DNA of 64,000 bases from Theobroma cacao (GCF_000208745.1 NC_030858.1:28091820-28155819); one strand, 5' to 3'; counted from the first letter of the stretch, positions 23,742 to 39,008 are shown. Made by a program: numbers and translations. Notes: a model not told the origin generated them from the sequence alone.

Positions 23742-26700
23742 TCAGAATGACTGGCGTGGTTGAGAAACGACAAGCAAAGATGAATGCTGAAACCAATCAT
23801 TCATTCAAACTCAGACTTTGGACAGGAAAAAGTGAATGATGCCATTCAATAAGAACTTTAAAATCTAAAGCTAATGATGATATACGGCTACAATGATTTC
23901 AATACATATTATGACGAAACAGGGCATAAGCTATGCCACTATGTCGACCACCAAAAAAATAAAAAATGCCAACTTTATTGTATTCAAGCATGTAGTGAAA
24001 GGCTTCAGAAACCAACTCAAACAACTGAAGGTTGTAGGCTCTTCAGTATCATAGAATTTTAAAGTTTGTTAAATGATCTATGATCCTGGTAATAAAAGAC
24101 AATTTCTGTTCGTAAATGTTTCACTACTTGATTTTAAATTGAAATAAATCATGATCATAATGATTTTGATTTGTATAAATTGATACTCGCTGTGGAAAGA
24201 AAAGTTCTTGCTTGTTATCAGAAAGAAGAAGCAATGTTACTTAAGAGTATGACAAACAACAATAGCAAAAGAAGAGTCCATACAGTTACATGTGCTTGCT
24301 TACTCTCCGATTAGGACTTCGGTACAAGTCTATTCTCTTTTAAACTTTTAACTTTGAATACTGAAAGTTATTTGGCTTGGCTGTAATGGTTATTAAAAAT
24401 GCCCTTGTCAATTTCCTAAGGGCATATCTATTTTCTGTCCGGTGAGATTATGTACACAAGCTCCTGGTCAGGCACAAGTTCTTGTGCTTGGAAATTGGCA
24501 CCTATAAATGATGCCATCCCTTTTTCAAAACGCATATTAGTAACTTATAAGAGCGAAAGGAAGAAGTTAGAGAACTGAAAGAAACTATACCCATCATCTA
24601 ATGGTATCAGAATAAAACACTAACCTTCGTCCCAGCTACAATGGTACCATTAAGGGGATGACTTGCACATGTGGTTACACCTTCAGACAATGGAACAAAA
24701 ATATTTTGCTTCCGTTGATAGTTCATCTTGGACAAACTCTGCAGATCCTCCCTAGAACAACAAAAGATACACAAAGGAAAAAAAGATTTTTGAAAAAGAA
24801 AATCAACTCCTGGAAGCAACATGCAGTTACCCTCCTATGAATGGTGTCTTGTACATGAAAGTAACTGCCATGCCTATAAAATACCTAATGCAGCCATCAA
24901 AAAGAGATTGCAACACAACACCAAGGACAGCACTCCAAAAAATAAGCAGCATTTATTGCTACAAAAACAAAACAGTTTGTTTTGATTCATTCTTACTCAC
25001 ACAAGAACAGTACTAAGATTCGACATGTTTTCACCTAACAAAGCAAATGTAAACCAGGTTGTCCATCCAAAATAACCAATTCAACCTCCAGAGAACCTGA
25101 TGGCTAATGTAAGAAGGTGTAAGGAGTCTCTTACTTGTAGTCCACATGGCTGGGAGAGCTGGTATCTGGATAAAAATCTAAAATATGAATGCCACTGTCA
25201 GATGATGATCCGACCGCGTAAATCTGCAGCAGACATATACTAGTGTGAGATAAGATGTTTTTTATGAGTAAAACAATACTCTGCTCCGAGGGAGAAGTAT
25301 GACTGTTTGAGCCCCAGTTGTGGAAAAAAAAAAAAACCCAAGAAAAGGCTATCTGATGCATATGCTGCTAAGTATTGAATGATGCCGTTAATAGAGACAA
25401 TACAGCATGCATTGTACCATATGCAATGTAACAATCATAGAATATATGTTGTCAAAAGTACAAAAGTGAAGGATTATATGACGACGATTAAGCTGATTGT
25501 TGCACAATGATCAGAAGTTATGTTTCCTTTAATGTGACCAATTATTTCCCCTCCAAGTAAATTGACACAAATGCCCAGGTTATCCTGAGTTTTGCAACCA
25601 ATTGTGAATAGTGGACTTGTGGACTGGGCCATTTCTGTAATATCATATAAAAAAAAGTTGAACAAGGAAATCCAGTGAAAAAAAAACCTTACAGAAGATG
25701 TTGGCAGCCATGATGGTTTTCTCAAGTATAGTAGATCAGCTGATATGCTGGCTCCATTTCTAACAAATTCAAATTAAAAAGAAAAGAACAAGAACAAGTA
25801 AATGTGAACTTATTATACACAAGTTGCCAATACCCCTATAAATACATGACGAAATTGTAAATATATTCAACTTTTACTTACAACCAAGCTGGAGGAGGGC
25901 AATGAACATGTGTAACTCTTAAATTATAAATATCCAAAACACCTGACCTGCATGAAATGAGGAAATAAACACAAGAAAACATCAAAGTTGGGGCTTCCAA
26001 TCTTCTTGGTCTCTAATGCGAGTTACCTTATTGGCAAATGAACATTTTAATCATTGTAAAAATAACAAAGGAGATTGAATGCATGGCGCAATAATATTTA
26101 GTTATAATTTCTGCAATCAACATTTTAACATAAATGAACCCTGAAGATATTTAGATTTCATACAGCACTTCATGCAAAGTGACCTGAAGAAATTACTGAT
26201 GCTTGCTTGTGATTTGTATAAAAGGTTCTTGTGATAAAAAGAGGTAGTGTTGCAAATAAGTTAAAAAAGATGTGCTATAGGCAGAGAGAAAAACTAGAGT
26301 AGTCTCTGAAATACTGAGTGTCACAACAAGTGTTGATGAACAAAGGGTAGAGAATAAGTAAACGGCAGAGCAAGGCTAAGAATAGGGCAGAGAATGGCTA
26401 AGTAGAATCAAATTTGAGAGAGAGAGAACTAAGACTGAAAGTCTATTTGCCTATGTCTAAAGAATCTTGTTCTGCCAAAACAAGTTGTCAAAGCTCTATT
26501 TATAGAGCAGAAAGAAACAATTACTCAAGAACAAGCTTTAACGAACATAATGAGTAACAGTACTAAAATGAGCTTTAATATACAAAATGGGTAACAATTA
26601 TTGAAACCCCATTATGTGGCCATTGAGAGTAGTGGGCTTTTTTAACACATGGCCATTAATGATGTAATGAGACTTGCTCTTGAGTAAAAGGTAAGAGAGA

Positions 26701-29700
26701 AAAGGAAAGAGGGTGCTTGCCATAAAACAACTCGTGAAGAAATAATAAATTGGTAGCCAAAATCAAGCATCTACAGGATTCAAAACTTAAAACGGAAGTC
26801 ACTCTTTAGCAAATGGTTATTTATTGAGGGTGGAAGCTTTGGCAAAATATGTCCACAATCAGTAGATTCATGATCAACACCAATGAATAGGTAGGCAAAT
26901 GCATTCCATATCAAGACTGCTATATATTTGCTTTTCTTTGATTATTAATCACTGATAAAAAAATTCACAGGCAATAAATTGGTATCATTCCACAACCTAC
27001 CATCCATCATCTAGATGGAATGCCAATTGATATGGACAAGAAGGATCAAGATCAATGGAGTGTATTTCCTTTGGAACAATATCTGATTGTGCCTGAAAAG
27101 AGAAGGGAACAAGTCATTAAGAGCATATTATGGAAAGCAACAATGTTGATTATGTTTTTACTATAACATGAAAGTATGCTCCCCTGGATTTCATATTCCA
27201 TAAACTAAGAACCCTTCACATCTGCATGTTTTTACATAAAGATATGAAAATGCACTTTCATGAACAGGTAGACTCAAGAGGATATTGGCATACATAAATA
27301 TTAGTAGTTCATAGGCAATGAAATTATCCACCTTAAAGCCCTATAGAAATGAAAGTCTAACAGAAGCACATGTGTTTCCCTAGGGAAATAAAGTGGCCAA
27401 GTTCATCATGAATACCTTTAAAGATCCAATCTTTTCCAGCATTGTTGCTAACTTCAAAGATATTAGAGGTGGATGACCTGCCTAAATGAGTCAAACATTA
27501 CAAATGTCACTGCATGTATCATTAAGATACAACTTTATCAACTACCAAAGCTATATTAACCATATGCATAAAGATAAGTCATCAAATAAATGGATCCTGA
27601 CAGTGACAAAAGGTGGCTAAGATTGCTGCTAGCACCATTTGGACTATTTGTCCTTAGCAGGGTTGTTAGTCCCAGCAACAGTCTGACATACTTTTGCCAA
27701 CATGCAACAGATTACAAGCGGGGTACAAACAAAGATTTCATCCTAAAGGGGTGGCTAATGAACTTCATTACATGTTTCCCTTATATAAAATCTTGGGGAT
27801 CATACATAACTCAAAAAGTAAATGCATAAGTAAAAGCTGAATAACCAATATTTATTATGCATCTTGATTACAATTGAGTCCTGAAATTGAGCAATGTTAA
27901 TAGATGGGCTTGGCTTTGCCTTATGGAAGAACTATGCATTGAGCTACATACCATAAAAGTAAAAGATATAATAGCTTTGTAAAAGCAGGAACATTAATTT
28001 GAAAAGCTTTAAAAATCTAAAAGTACAATCACAAACTTGCACAATCAAAATATATATTTTGAAATTTAGATTTATCTAAATGTAATTTATTGGAGGGGCT
28101 GGATTTACATTTTAAAAGTAAATAACCATATTTAAGTAATTTAAACTGTAACTCTACATGTTCCTTCTTAAAAAAGTTTCCTGTTCTGGTGGTGTGTATT
28201 CCTAGACAAAAATTAGAACGTCAATGTCTTACCTCATTATGACATTGAAAAGCAGCAGCTGTTCTTCCTCCACGAAGATCCCACATATATATATTCCCAT
28301 CCTTACTAGCACCAAAAATTGTCTACAATAAATGAACTTTTCAAGGTTAAGGATTATTCAAAAGCTTAAAAAGAAAACATTACTAACCACAAAATGCACA
28401 GCATCTATAAAAGAAACTAAATACACCTGCACATTCCTTCTATTGAGTGCATTTTCAATAACTTTACTAACTTTTTTGTTGCTAACAATGCCTTAAGCCA
28501 AGAAAAATTACAAAATATAATATAAGAACTTCAGTAAATCGAATACCAAATAACATAGATTTCTTAACAAAACTAGAAGTGTTCCATTTCGATGCTATAA
28601 GTGCCATTTTTTCTATTTAAATGGGTAAACATTTTCTCTAATTTTATAAACACCTATGCTGTAAGTTTTAAACTAAAAATATTGTTTATTGAAAATAAAC
28701 ATATAATTTGTTTAAATAAGCATACACCTGTATTATATTTACAAAAGAATAGCCACAAATAGGTTTTAGAATTGATTTCAACATTTATAAATTCACATTA
28801 ATCCTAATTGATGTATTAATTTGCATTAATTACATTATAGATTGATATGTTCATTGTTTTAAATTTTGTATATTATGTTAATAGTTATGCATTTCAAATA
28901 ATATAACATATAACTATGGATTTCGTTTTACTGATTATACTAATCATTTATAGATTTTTTTTCCTTCCATTCAAATCAATTATATATCATAATAATGAGT
29001 TTTCATATTTAATGGTACTGTGTTATAATATTTCATGTTATTTATCCTTCAATTTTACTCTTTTTTTTTTAACTTACTTGTTCCCCTCAAACTTTTTTGG
29101 TTCTCTCCTTTTTTTCCAAATCTTTTTTCCTTTTCCTTTTCCTTTTCTTTTTTCCAGCCAGCAAGGGGAGAAAGTCTGACTACTATCAACACCAATGCAT
29201 CATGGCATTAGAGGGGATTCCAGTCTCAATATGCAACAACACTCTGTGAAATGCCCATTGAGCTCCCACATTTGTTTGCAAGCATCAAGAATACCCTTAC
29301 GAAGTTCCAACAACATACTTGAGTCTGGAGGACTAACATGCATCAGGTTGGGAATAGTTGGACCTCAATTTTTTATGTATCGCATAGATGTAAAGATATA
29401 TGCCATAGAAGATTCATTTGCGAATCTGTTGATTCTATTTAACTACATTGACATTTAGACAAGTAAAGCACGCATGAAAAGATATTGTTCTTAATTGGCA
29501 GAAAAGGTTCCACAATAACTTGGTGCCCTTATCAGAATCTTGTTCAAATTTATAAGACTTGAAGCCTGACTAGTAAAGCCAATTCTCAATTCAATATTAT
29601 AATGCACCTTTAATACAAGTTTGAACAAATGAATGCTAAACTCTACTCTTACCACTTCAATATGTAGTTCAGTAACATGTAACATAAAACAAGTCTCATG

Positions 29701-32700
29701 CTCATCTCATAAAAGGAAAAAGCAAAGATGACATACAAATAATTTTCTCCTACAGATTCAGATAAGTAACTTCTTAATAAATTAAGAGAGGTCTTCAATT
29801 TATTAACCTGATTTTCCACATGCGGTTGGATAGTATTGAGGGTGCTACAGGAACCAGTTATAAGCTCGAGGCAAGGAAGAACACTTTTTCTTCTATCCCA
29901 TATATTGATTATGCCATGCGTGTCGGAAGCAATCAACCTACGGTGACCAACCATCAGGAAGAAAAGAATAATACTGGCAGCTAAAGACAAACCTCATGAA
30001 AATTTAAATCGATTCAACACAATGTCATCAACCAACATATATGACCAGTAATATAAAAGAGATTCCAAAACTAGCCATCGGAAAAGTTCAATACTGAATC
30101 CAAAATTAATAACAGCTACTAGAATAAATTTAAGAAATAACATATTAGTTAACTTGGCATTAGAGCAAGAAAAATTACTTCAAATCCTTTTTGACTTATA
30201 GTAATTCCAATGCCTAAACAACAACTAACAGCAACAATGTGGCCGAATTATCAGTTAGTTTGCTGCTTGGCCTGTCAGGACCCCCACTATCTTATTATCT
30301 GTAACTCCAGGCAATTATGGATCTGAGCACTCTAAAGATATATTTGGGTATAAGTCATAGCAAAGATGGCTAAACAAGTTTATAAACAGACAAAGGGCTC
30401 AATAACTAGATTGTTTCTCACCATCAAGTTTCTGAAAATAGTTTCCAACATGTATCTGTACCTAACGTTTATGTGCTAGTTCAAAATCTGAAAAGGGGAT
30501 CAATAACTAGCTGTTTCTCACAACAATGTCTCTTCCCAATATTGAATACTTTCAGGTATTTTTCTCTGATTTTTGGTTAGCGTTGAAAGAACATTATAAA
30601 CACTACCAATAATTTAGAATGGCCTAATAAATAGGATGATTAACAATAATAGCTTTCCTTGCTTCTAGTATAGTTTTATACCTTGTCTTCATCTTCATGT
30701 GCAAAACTAACAATCTATGGAAATTTGAAACAAAAAAAAAAACACTCATATGTCAATATTTTAGCAATGGGATACAAGTGAAGCAAACACTCTAGACTAA
30801 TAGCTTTCACCTCAAACTAGTCGTCTTATGGATACCAATGTAGAGTTAAGTAGTTCTTGTAGAAAACACAAAAACATAAAGTTTCCTTTTAGAAGGAAGT
30901 TCAAAGCATAACTTTAACATGAAGGAACCAGATATGCAGAGGAAAGGCATAAAGAATGTTCCAGGCAAACCTCTAATAAACTATTAAGCTTCTTGTGCCA
31001 CAGCAGAACAAAAAATAATAATCTTAAATGCAGTTCTCAGGTTGACATCAGCCCACTCAAAATTGTCTCCAAAATTTATGACGTTTTAGTGTTCCTTTCT
31101 ACTTTGTTAACAAAAGTGGTTTCTCAATATGAAAGGGTCAATTTTACTAACTCAATATTACAACTCTACTTCAATAACCAAGTTCAGGTTTCTTCACGAT
31201 AAGCCTGAACAGTTACTATATTTTTTCATAATTTCGTATTTATTTTTCATCTTTCAAAAATCCATATCCAATATGAGGGGGGAAATATTTTTCTCAGCTT
31301 TTTACAAACCTTGAATCATCAGTTGCCGTAAAAGCTATATCACATAGACCCTTATAGACTTCAGAACCAAGAACAGAGAGAGAGCGTCTCGTTCTTAACA
31401 CCTGAATTAACAGTGAACAAATTATCATGATACATTAAAATGAGGATGTTACCAGATATAAGGAAACTAAAATAATTCCCTGATGGTTAACTTTTGAACA
31501 AAAGAATAAAACTGACAACTGTACTGATTTATTTGAATCAGTTTATCACATACTTGGAAATTATATGACTAATAAAAACTATTTGAAGTCTCTTACTTAC
31601 ATATCCTAATACAGGATCAGATTGGAGCTTAAGAGGGGATGATCATAAAAAATTTCAGATCAAATACATGTATTTGAACATTATAAGAATTCACATTAAG
31701 TGCATCAAAAGTAGCTACCACAGAAACTCTGCAGTGCTAGAAGTGAATAAATGCAGAACAGAGGTCCAAATTTGAGAGAATCAAGGAAGCAAGAGATAAT
31801 TTATATCAACCTGTCGAAATTCAGCAAGGAAATCACATTAACTATTGTTGAATTTAAACTCCATTATACTTTATCAGGCTTAAACTCCAAATCTCTAAAT
31901 GCAGTCACTCATAATTCCATTACGACAACCCATTGGGAATATCAACCTGATGTGGAAGAGTTCCTCTTTCATTCCTCGTCTCATGAATAAATGCCAGATA
32001 ATGGGTCCGTGTCTGTCAGATATATTATTCCAAACCAAGTGTCTTATAACTAACTTCAATAATTATATAATTGTTCCCTCACACCCTATTCTGTCAATGC
32101 CATACATTCAAAACTCCTTTTGAGACCAATAGCTTTCTCAATTTCTCTCACCCTAAAGTTAGTAAGAACTCAAAAGTTCTCTTTACCTTAGAAAACATAT
32201 CCATTCCTATGTCAGCAATTTCCCATAAATTCAGGCCAAATTGTACATCCAACCACCAAATGTCAATATGGTGACATATCAGGGGGTAGAAGAAATTTTG
32301 TGCCGATGCAAAAGCAGTGTCATAGTATGGTTATGGGTCAGCAATGGAAGCAGAGGATCATGGCCCTCAGAATCTTGTTAAAAGTTGCTTTCTAAATGAA
32401 ACTACATTAATTTCAACTAAACACTTCAAGTTTCTCTGCAAGTCCCCAAAGCCAATCTTCTTTCTCTCTCCAGAGATACATTGACACCTCGTTATAGAAA
32501 ATACCAGAAATTCTGCTCCTGCTATTCAATGCCCTAGCTGGTCTTTGTAGATAATAATGAATATAGTAGTAGATGTTTGTATTTATTTATATCAGTGTGA
32601 TTAACATGCTAAAACTATTTTCGACCATAATAGATAGAAACGAATCTATGATTATTTAATCCACATAGGAGTTTGGTAATATCACATTCAATAAAGATAC

Positions 32701-35700
32701 TTTTCATATATGACAGGAAAACCAAAAGAGAAACTTACCTCAACTGGTTTAGAAGAGATGTAACCAATATCAAAGATCAGTACTTCATTACTTTTCACAG
32801 AAGTACAAGCAACCTAGAAAAGTAAACAACCATGTCAAAAGTTAGAAGTCCAAGATAAAAAATGATATTAACCCAGTTACAACCACATTACGCACCATCC
32901 ATCAGAGCATTCACAATTTAATTAATGCTATATAAACCAGACACATAAAGTAATTAGATCAGTGCTGTTGAAATCAAATTAGAAAAACAGTGACAAAAAA
33001 TAGAGGAAAACAGAACTCTAAACTCTTGACCACCCATACATGAATAATAGCCTAGAGAATCCAAGTATGAAATTCGAGTTTCTTTGGACATAAAAAAAAA
33101 AAGGTATGTCTCATGTTTGGAAACATTATGCATCTAGAGGTGAACATGAGTAAATGCAGATCTAACTCATATCAGTGAAATTTAATAATCCAAAAATATT
33201 CCACTCCGCTTAATCCATATGTACATGCTATATTTCTTAAATAATTCAAACAGTGGTTTTCACTTGTGTATTCCTGAAGCCAAGAAACCTTAATAAGCAA
33301 GCTACAAAGTTTTGACAGCCAGATCTATGCATGCCCTAAAACCCTAGATGTTGGAAATTGATTAGTACAAAAAGCTACAAAATAATAATAATAAATAAAA
33401 ACTAAGGCAAACATTTACAGCATAAAGAAGAACAAAACTAAAGAGTAAAACAGAAATAGTTATTGCCACACTAGTTGGAAATGTCATCATCAAGGAAAAT
33501 ATCCAAATTAAGAAAACAGCAAATCCACCAGAAACATTATTTGTTAGTTATATACTGAATTTTGACCAATGACATTTAGTAAACTCTATAGTTATACTAC
33601 CACCCATAAGCTGGAGTCAAATATATACAAGAACATTATGCTAACCATTTCCTTTTACATATGGCAAGTGCAAATTACAGTGAAGTAAAATGTCATTAGA
33701 CCATCTACAATATCTAAACATATAATAGTTTGTGGATATGTAACTGAACTGAACCTCATCTTGGTTAGCAAGATTCCACCGAACAACATCAAGTTGTTGT
33801 CGCAAATAGAGGTGCAGTAAGTGCTTACTTTCATCTTCGGTTAAGCCTATTCCAAAGAAGTAACAAACAAGTGAGATAGATTGGCAAGAATACATGATAG
33901 CTGAACCTAAGTATGAATCCAGATAGGAAACCATAAAAGAAAATGAAAACAGACGAACAAGGAAACAGTAAAATAAAACATGTTTATACTCTTAAAAAAT
34001 GTCCAGATCGGAAAAACTGAAACGATGTACCTTTCACTTGAAATTCAAAATCTAAAGAAGAGTGATTAACAAGTGACTTCTTTTTTTGGCCACCAAGTTC
34101 ATTAGCATCCTTATCCAGGATCATTAAGGTTGAGATACGGTGAAACAATCATCCTTGTAACTAACAGACCTACTAATCAACTAACAACGACCATCATAGA
34201 TGTTGAGAATATTATGCAAAAGACATTGCGGATGCAATATGTTCTTTTGTTGCACCCAACACCATGAGCAGGACCTAAACATGAGTAACCACATGGCAAC
34301 TATGCAGAAGGGCTGCCAAAATGAGTTCTGACTGTAAAACAGGCAGGTTTAGACAATGACACCCTGAACCCCAAAACAATTTCCTGGATGACATATAATT
34401 ACCCAGTGAATGATGAGAAAATAACTGTATAACCAACGATTCAAGAAGATGAGGCTCGAGTGGCAGATTTACATCATGACAAACTGACACCTAAACCAAA
34501 TCCCCGGATGGCACATTATTACCAAATGAGCAACTACTAAGCATTATAGAGTAAGTATGTAGACCTTATCCTCTGCTCTTTCATAACTGTACCCTACCCC
34601 TAACATGGAAAAAGGTGCACATCAGACCATGGTTTCAGATATTCAGTCCAATCATGAGCAAATTACCTAAGAATACAAAGCCACCATGTTTAAATAGGTA
34701 TGCCACTTGAACAATATTGTCTGATGTTTCTCTCCTAATTCAGAAAACCATTGTTTAACTGCAGGAATTTTATTTAGGGTTTCTACATACATGCATGTGT
34801 TACCCACAAATGTCTGGATATTGTCAGAAAAGCATATTAATGATGCAATTTTCAATTTAACTTGTGCACAAAAATCAGGCATAATGTACATTATAGTTTT
34901 ACGTAAGCATAGCAAATATGGTAGAGACCCAAGTAAAAAAAAAGCATCTGTTTTGCTCTGCCAACATATACATGTGCTGAAGATTAACACAAAGGCAAGG
35001 GGGGGAGGCAAAGCAAGCCTTTAGTTGATCAACTTACGTGGCAGTGAATCATTACTTTGGCAATATAGAGTCTCAAAGTCATGCACTGTTAAGCACCCTG
35101 ATTTTGTTACAGCCACCAAGTAAATTCCCTGGAGACAATTATATGGGAAAAAAATTAGGGGAGGTTAGAGAGGGAAGAGAAAGAAGGACAAAAAGAATAG
35201 TAGGAGTTGCAATGGAAAGCAAAGGGTGAGGTAGGGGAAGAAAATTAAGAAATAGCAAGTATCTCTTATTCATACTGGCTAACTCGCATTTAGTCACACC
35301 AACTGCAACAGAATAAGTAAAACTCAAATTAGTTCGCCTATTTAGTGGCATGATGCATAGGCCTTGTAGACACAATGGTTTCTAGTATGCTTGCAGATAT
35401 CACATTAACATTTGGACACGATAATTCTGCAATAAACACCCATTGTACATACTAACCCAATGAAAAATCTTCATGCCTATGACTATGCCCTTGAACAGTA
35501 GTTTCAATTTGACAAAGTGTTATAGTATGATCATGTGTTTTTGTGCCCAGGGGGACAACCGAGTAGTTAGAACTTGAAAATTCAAACTGGAGGCCTTAAG
35601 TTCGAATCTTGGAGATGGGAGGGTGGACTTTACAGGATGAGAAAGAGCTAGCTCCCCATGTGTAGCCAAGTAACATGTACCCAAAAAAATGGTCACCTAT

Positions 35701-37699
35701 TTTTACCTTAAAATGCGACTGTTATTTTGCAGGAAGTTCAAATAAGTGTCTGGCTTCTCATAAAATCAAATTTTGACTTCAAAACATGGCTTGATAATTT
35801 CTAAATATGTTCAGACTATTCTGAAACCAAAGTTTAAATAGTTTAGCTAGGGTCATACTCAACCCCTACTTCGAGTTGAACCATAAGTCCAAAATATGTC
35901 ATTCTTACTCATCCAAATCAATATAATATATACATATATATATCATTCTTAAATGACTAGCTTTACAATTACAAGAAATTTGTATAAACCTAAAAAAAAA
36001 AAGTCAAGAAACACAATTAGTAGGGTAAATTTATCATCAAAAGATTTCAGAAGCTATAATTTAATGAGATATTAATGGGAGGTATCACCTTGTTGTCAAA
36101 GTCAACTGCAGATATTCCTTGCCTGAAAAGAGAATCATATTAAACTATCTCTTGAAATGAAACAAGAGGTATCAATAAATAATATCTGAGAGAGAGGATA
36201 TCAAAGGCTTCACCAAACAACAATTTTTCTTGTTCAAAAGAATCTAGAAAATGCACAATTGAATGCTAAAACAAATAGGATGATCATAGAAATTCTCAAG
36301 AGAACTACTTGTAGTAAGTAGTAACTGGTAATTGTAGAAGGAATTAACATTGGAAAGAGAGGCCAAATCAAATTATCTCTGATCTTCACTTGGAACAAAA
36401 ATAAATAATTACAGAATTAAGAATTAAATTGAAATATTTAGCAAACAGCTCGAGTCTAAGGGAAAAAGCTGTAGTTTTGAGTCATTCGCAATTAACACCA
36501 TAACTTGAAAAAAAAAATCTAAACATCTAAAATTTTATTTACTCAAAAAGTGAGATTGTAACTATTTAAAAAAATATACTAAATGGCATTTGGTCAAAAT
36601 TCCAATCATTGCGCCCAACTTTTATCAATGCAGCTAGAAAGGTGTGACGGATCCAAACACTAGCTCATGCCACTGACATTTAGCTTCCAACAGGTAAAAA
36701 TTAATTATTTTTTGTTCTACAGGTCTATTATCACCTTTTTCTAACAACAAATAACAATAGAACAGTATCACCATCATTACAAAAAAGAAGGTTTGAAAAT
36801 CAATTTGCAGGCATCGTTATTTCTGATTTTTTTTTTTCAGATAAAAATTGTCATAATACTTAGCTCTCTCTAGCAGATGGGTTATGTACAACGGATGCTT
36901 ATACACAAATTATAGTAGTGAAACAGATCCCTGTCAAAATAGTATTTAGTGAGGAAATTACATTGCACAAAGATATTTCTTGAGTTAAATATGACTAATA
37001 ATAGCCAATGACAAACTATTACAGAGATAATAATCAGAATTCAGAAGTGATAATTGTAACCAAGTTACATAAATATTCACTAGAAAGAATAAGGGAGAAA
37101 AAAGAGAGATAAGAACCACTAACATTCTGAATGGAAGTTGGCCACCTGAATTCACAGCATTGTTTATCCGATTAATCTACAAAACAGATGTCTAAGTTTA
37201 TGCAACAGATTAAATAGAGTAAGGAAAGCTGGGAAACAGTTCTCAAAAAAAAAATTTGTAAATGTCCCTAAAGAATTTGATGCATACATGGGTTTGACAC
37301 GGCTTTCCATCAATGTGATAAAAATGCGGAAATGCCCCAATCTAAGCTATCACAAAACAAAAATCAGTAATTGAACAAAATCAACCTTAAAAAATAATAA
37401 CAATGAAAGTAAAATTAAAAAAAAGAAAAAGGCAGAAGAAAATTTGAAAGACCTCGGAATAAGAATGCATGAGGAGGCCAAAGAGGTCGTGGCGGTACTT
37501 AGGATCGAACTTTCCGTTCAATTCGAGTATGCTTCTTTGCCATGGACGACATCTTTGGATTCAAAAGAACATTTTGAATTGCATCAATCATTCAACCCCA
37601 AATTTCAGAGAAGTAGAGATTGAAAGAAACAAAGAGATACCTTGGCTTGGGTTTAGGGCTTTCAGTTGAGGGTTTGGAAGGAACCAAGAATTTGTCCAT
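23742..37699 (-). CDS. WD40-repeat protein with two DWD (WDxR) boxes; 18 exons, 473 aa
   Basis: Exons (5' to 3' on minus): 37641-37699, 37453-37552, 37288-37341, 37124-37176, 36089-36122, 35038-35128, 33755-33846, 32739-32813, 31310-31401, 29808-29937, 28233-28322, 27416-27481, 27001-27092, 25882-25947, 25693-25759, 25135-25223, 24625-24751, 23742-23786. All join GT-AG and keep frame over 1422 bases. Start: MDKFLVPSKPSTESP in a 59-base first exon; no in-frame ATG precedes the conserved-looking second exon (ILELNGKFDPKYRHDLFG). WD-type blades include GISAVDFDNKGIYLVAVTKSG (about residues 90-115), LIASDTHGIINIWDRR (218-233) and IFGASKDGNIYMWDLR (262-277). The last matches the 16-residue DWD box of CUL4-DDB1 substrate receptors. 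I infer, but cannot prove, a ubiquitin-ligase adaptor role. I do not recognise a named orthologue. Introns up to 1.5 kb hold a SINE-like insertion. Confidence 0.85.
35545..35690 (+). mobile_element. tRNA-derived SINE-like insertion in a WD40 gene intron
   Basis: A segment beginning GGGGGACAACCGAGTAGTTAG has a box-A-like sequence and, 40 bases on, a good box B (GTTCGAATC at 35601-35609), the two halves of an RNA polymerase III internal promoter. It continues through a non-tRNA body to an A-rich tail (CCCAAAAAAATGG, near 35680-35692). It does not fold as a full tRNA and has no acceptor-stem partner. It lies in the intron between exons 5 and 6, antisense to the gene. I could not identify target duplications. 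Confidence 0.45.
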
Positions 37700-38432
37700 T
37701 AGAACAAACACAACAGAGACAGCTAATCGATCCAATTTCTTTTTTGTGGAGATTTGCACTTTATTATTTTGTTGCATTTTCCCTTTTCCCGCCTTGGGGA
37801 TTTTGTGCCATACTTCGCATTTTTGCTTACCGCGCAAAGTTGGGTGGGCTGGATTCGGGTCAGGTTGGAGGTAGAGGGTTGGGCCTCTGGACGAATTAAA
37901 CAAGCCCCAGGTACTAAAAGAAACTTTGAATCCACGTTACCCAGCCGAACTTATCGTTGTGTCTCAGAACTGATTTTTCTCTTCTTCAACTAAAAATTTT
38001 ATCATCTAATCCCAATAAAAGATTACAATAATCAAACCAAAATTTGACCAAAATTCTCCAGGAATCACGATCAAAATCGATCAATCTATTGAAATTCGAA
38101 ACCCTGCTAATGTTAACGAAATGAAGCCCTTTTTATCGTTTTCCACTGCAAATTTGGTCCAACTCAAAAGCCAATAAACACAACATGCCACCGAAAATAT
38201 GAACAGATGAACTGGAACCCAAATATTGTAAGGGAGTAAGACGAAGGCCATCGAAAATTTAAACTAATCCAAGTACTCTGATTAGATTTCACAACCTTGC
38301 ATTTCAACAATTCAAGAACAAAAACCCTAAAACAAGAGATCTACATTTAAAGAAACCTAAACAAAGATGTTCTAGAAACAGATCTTTCAACGAGACCAGA
38401 AAGAAGAGAAACAGCTTTTTACTTCTACATTA
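37700..38432. other. Intergenic: 5' region of the WD40 gene and 3' region of H3.1 copy 2
   Basis: Both neighbouring genes read leftward. The stretch next to 37700 should be the 5' leader and promoter of the WD40 gene, and the part next to 38432 the 3' untranslated region of H3.1 copy 2. No TATA box stands out for the WD40 gene. No other coding sequence is seen. Confidence 0.45.

Positions 38433-39008
<576 letters not shown>

Noticed and set aside
26270..26700. Possible LTR or other insertion in the intron between WD40 exons 13 and 14 (GA-rich, with CTATTTATAGAGC)
   Set aside because: No termini, target duplication or second copy could be seen in the window.
27590..27829. 79-codon frame starting MDPDSDKRW in a WD40 gene intron
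   Set aside because: Lies antisense within an intron, matches no family and has no gene context.
35598..35612. tRNA gene suggested by GTTCGAATC
   Set aside because: No acceptor stem or cloverleaf; better explained as the box B of a SINE. No other tRNA, rRNA or CRISPR-like array was seen in the window.
37469..37552. Apparent frameshift at the start of the WD40 gene (ATG at 37552 hits a stop after 17 codons)
   Set aside because: An upstream 59-base exon with a good donor restores a continuous frame, so no lesion is needed.
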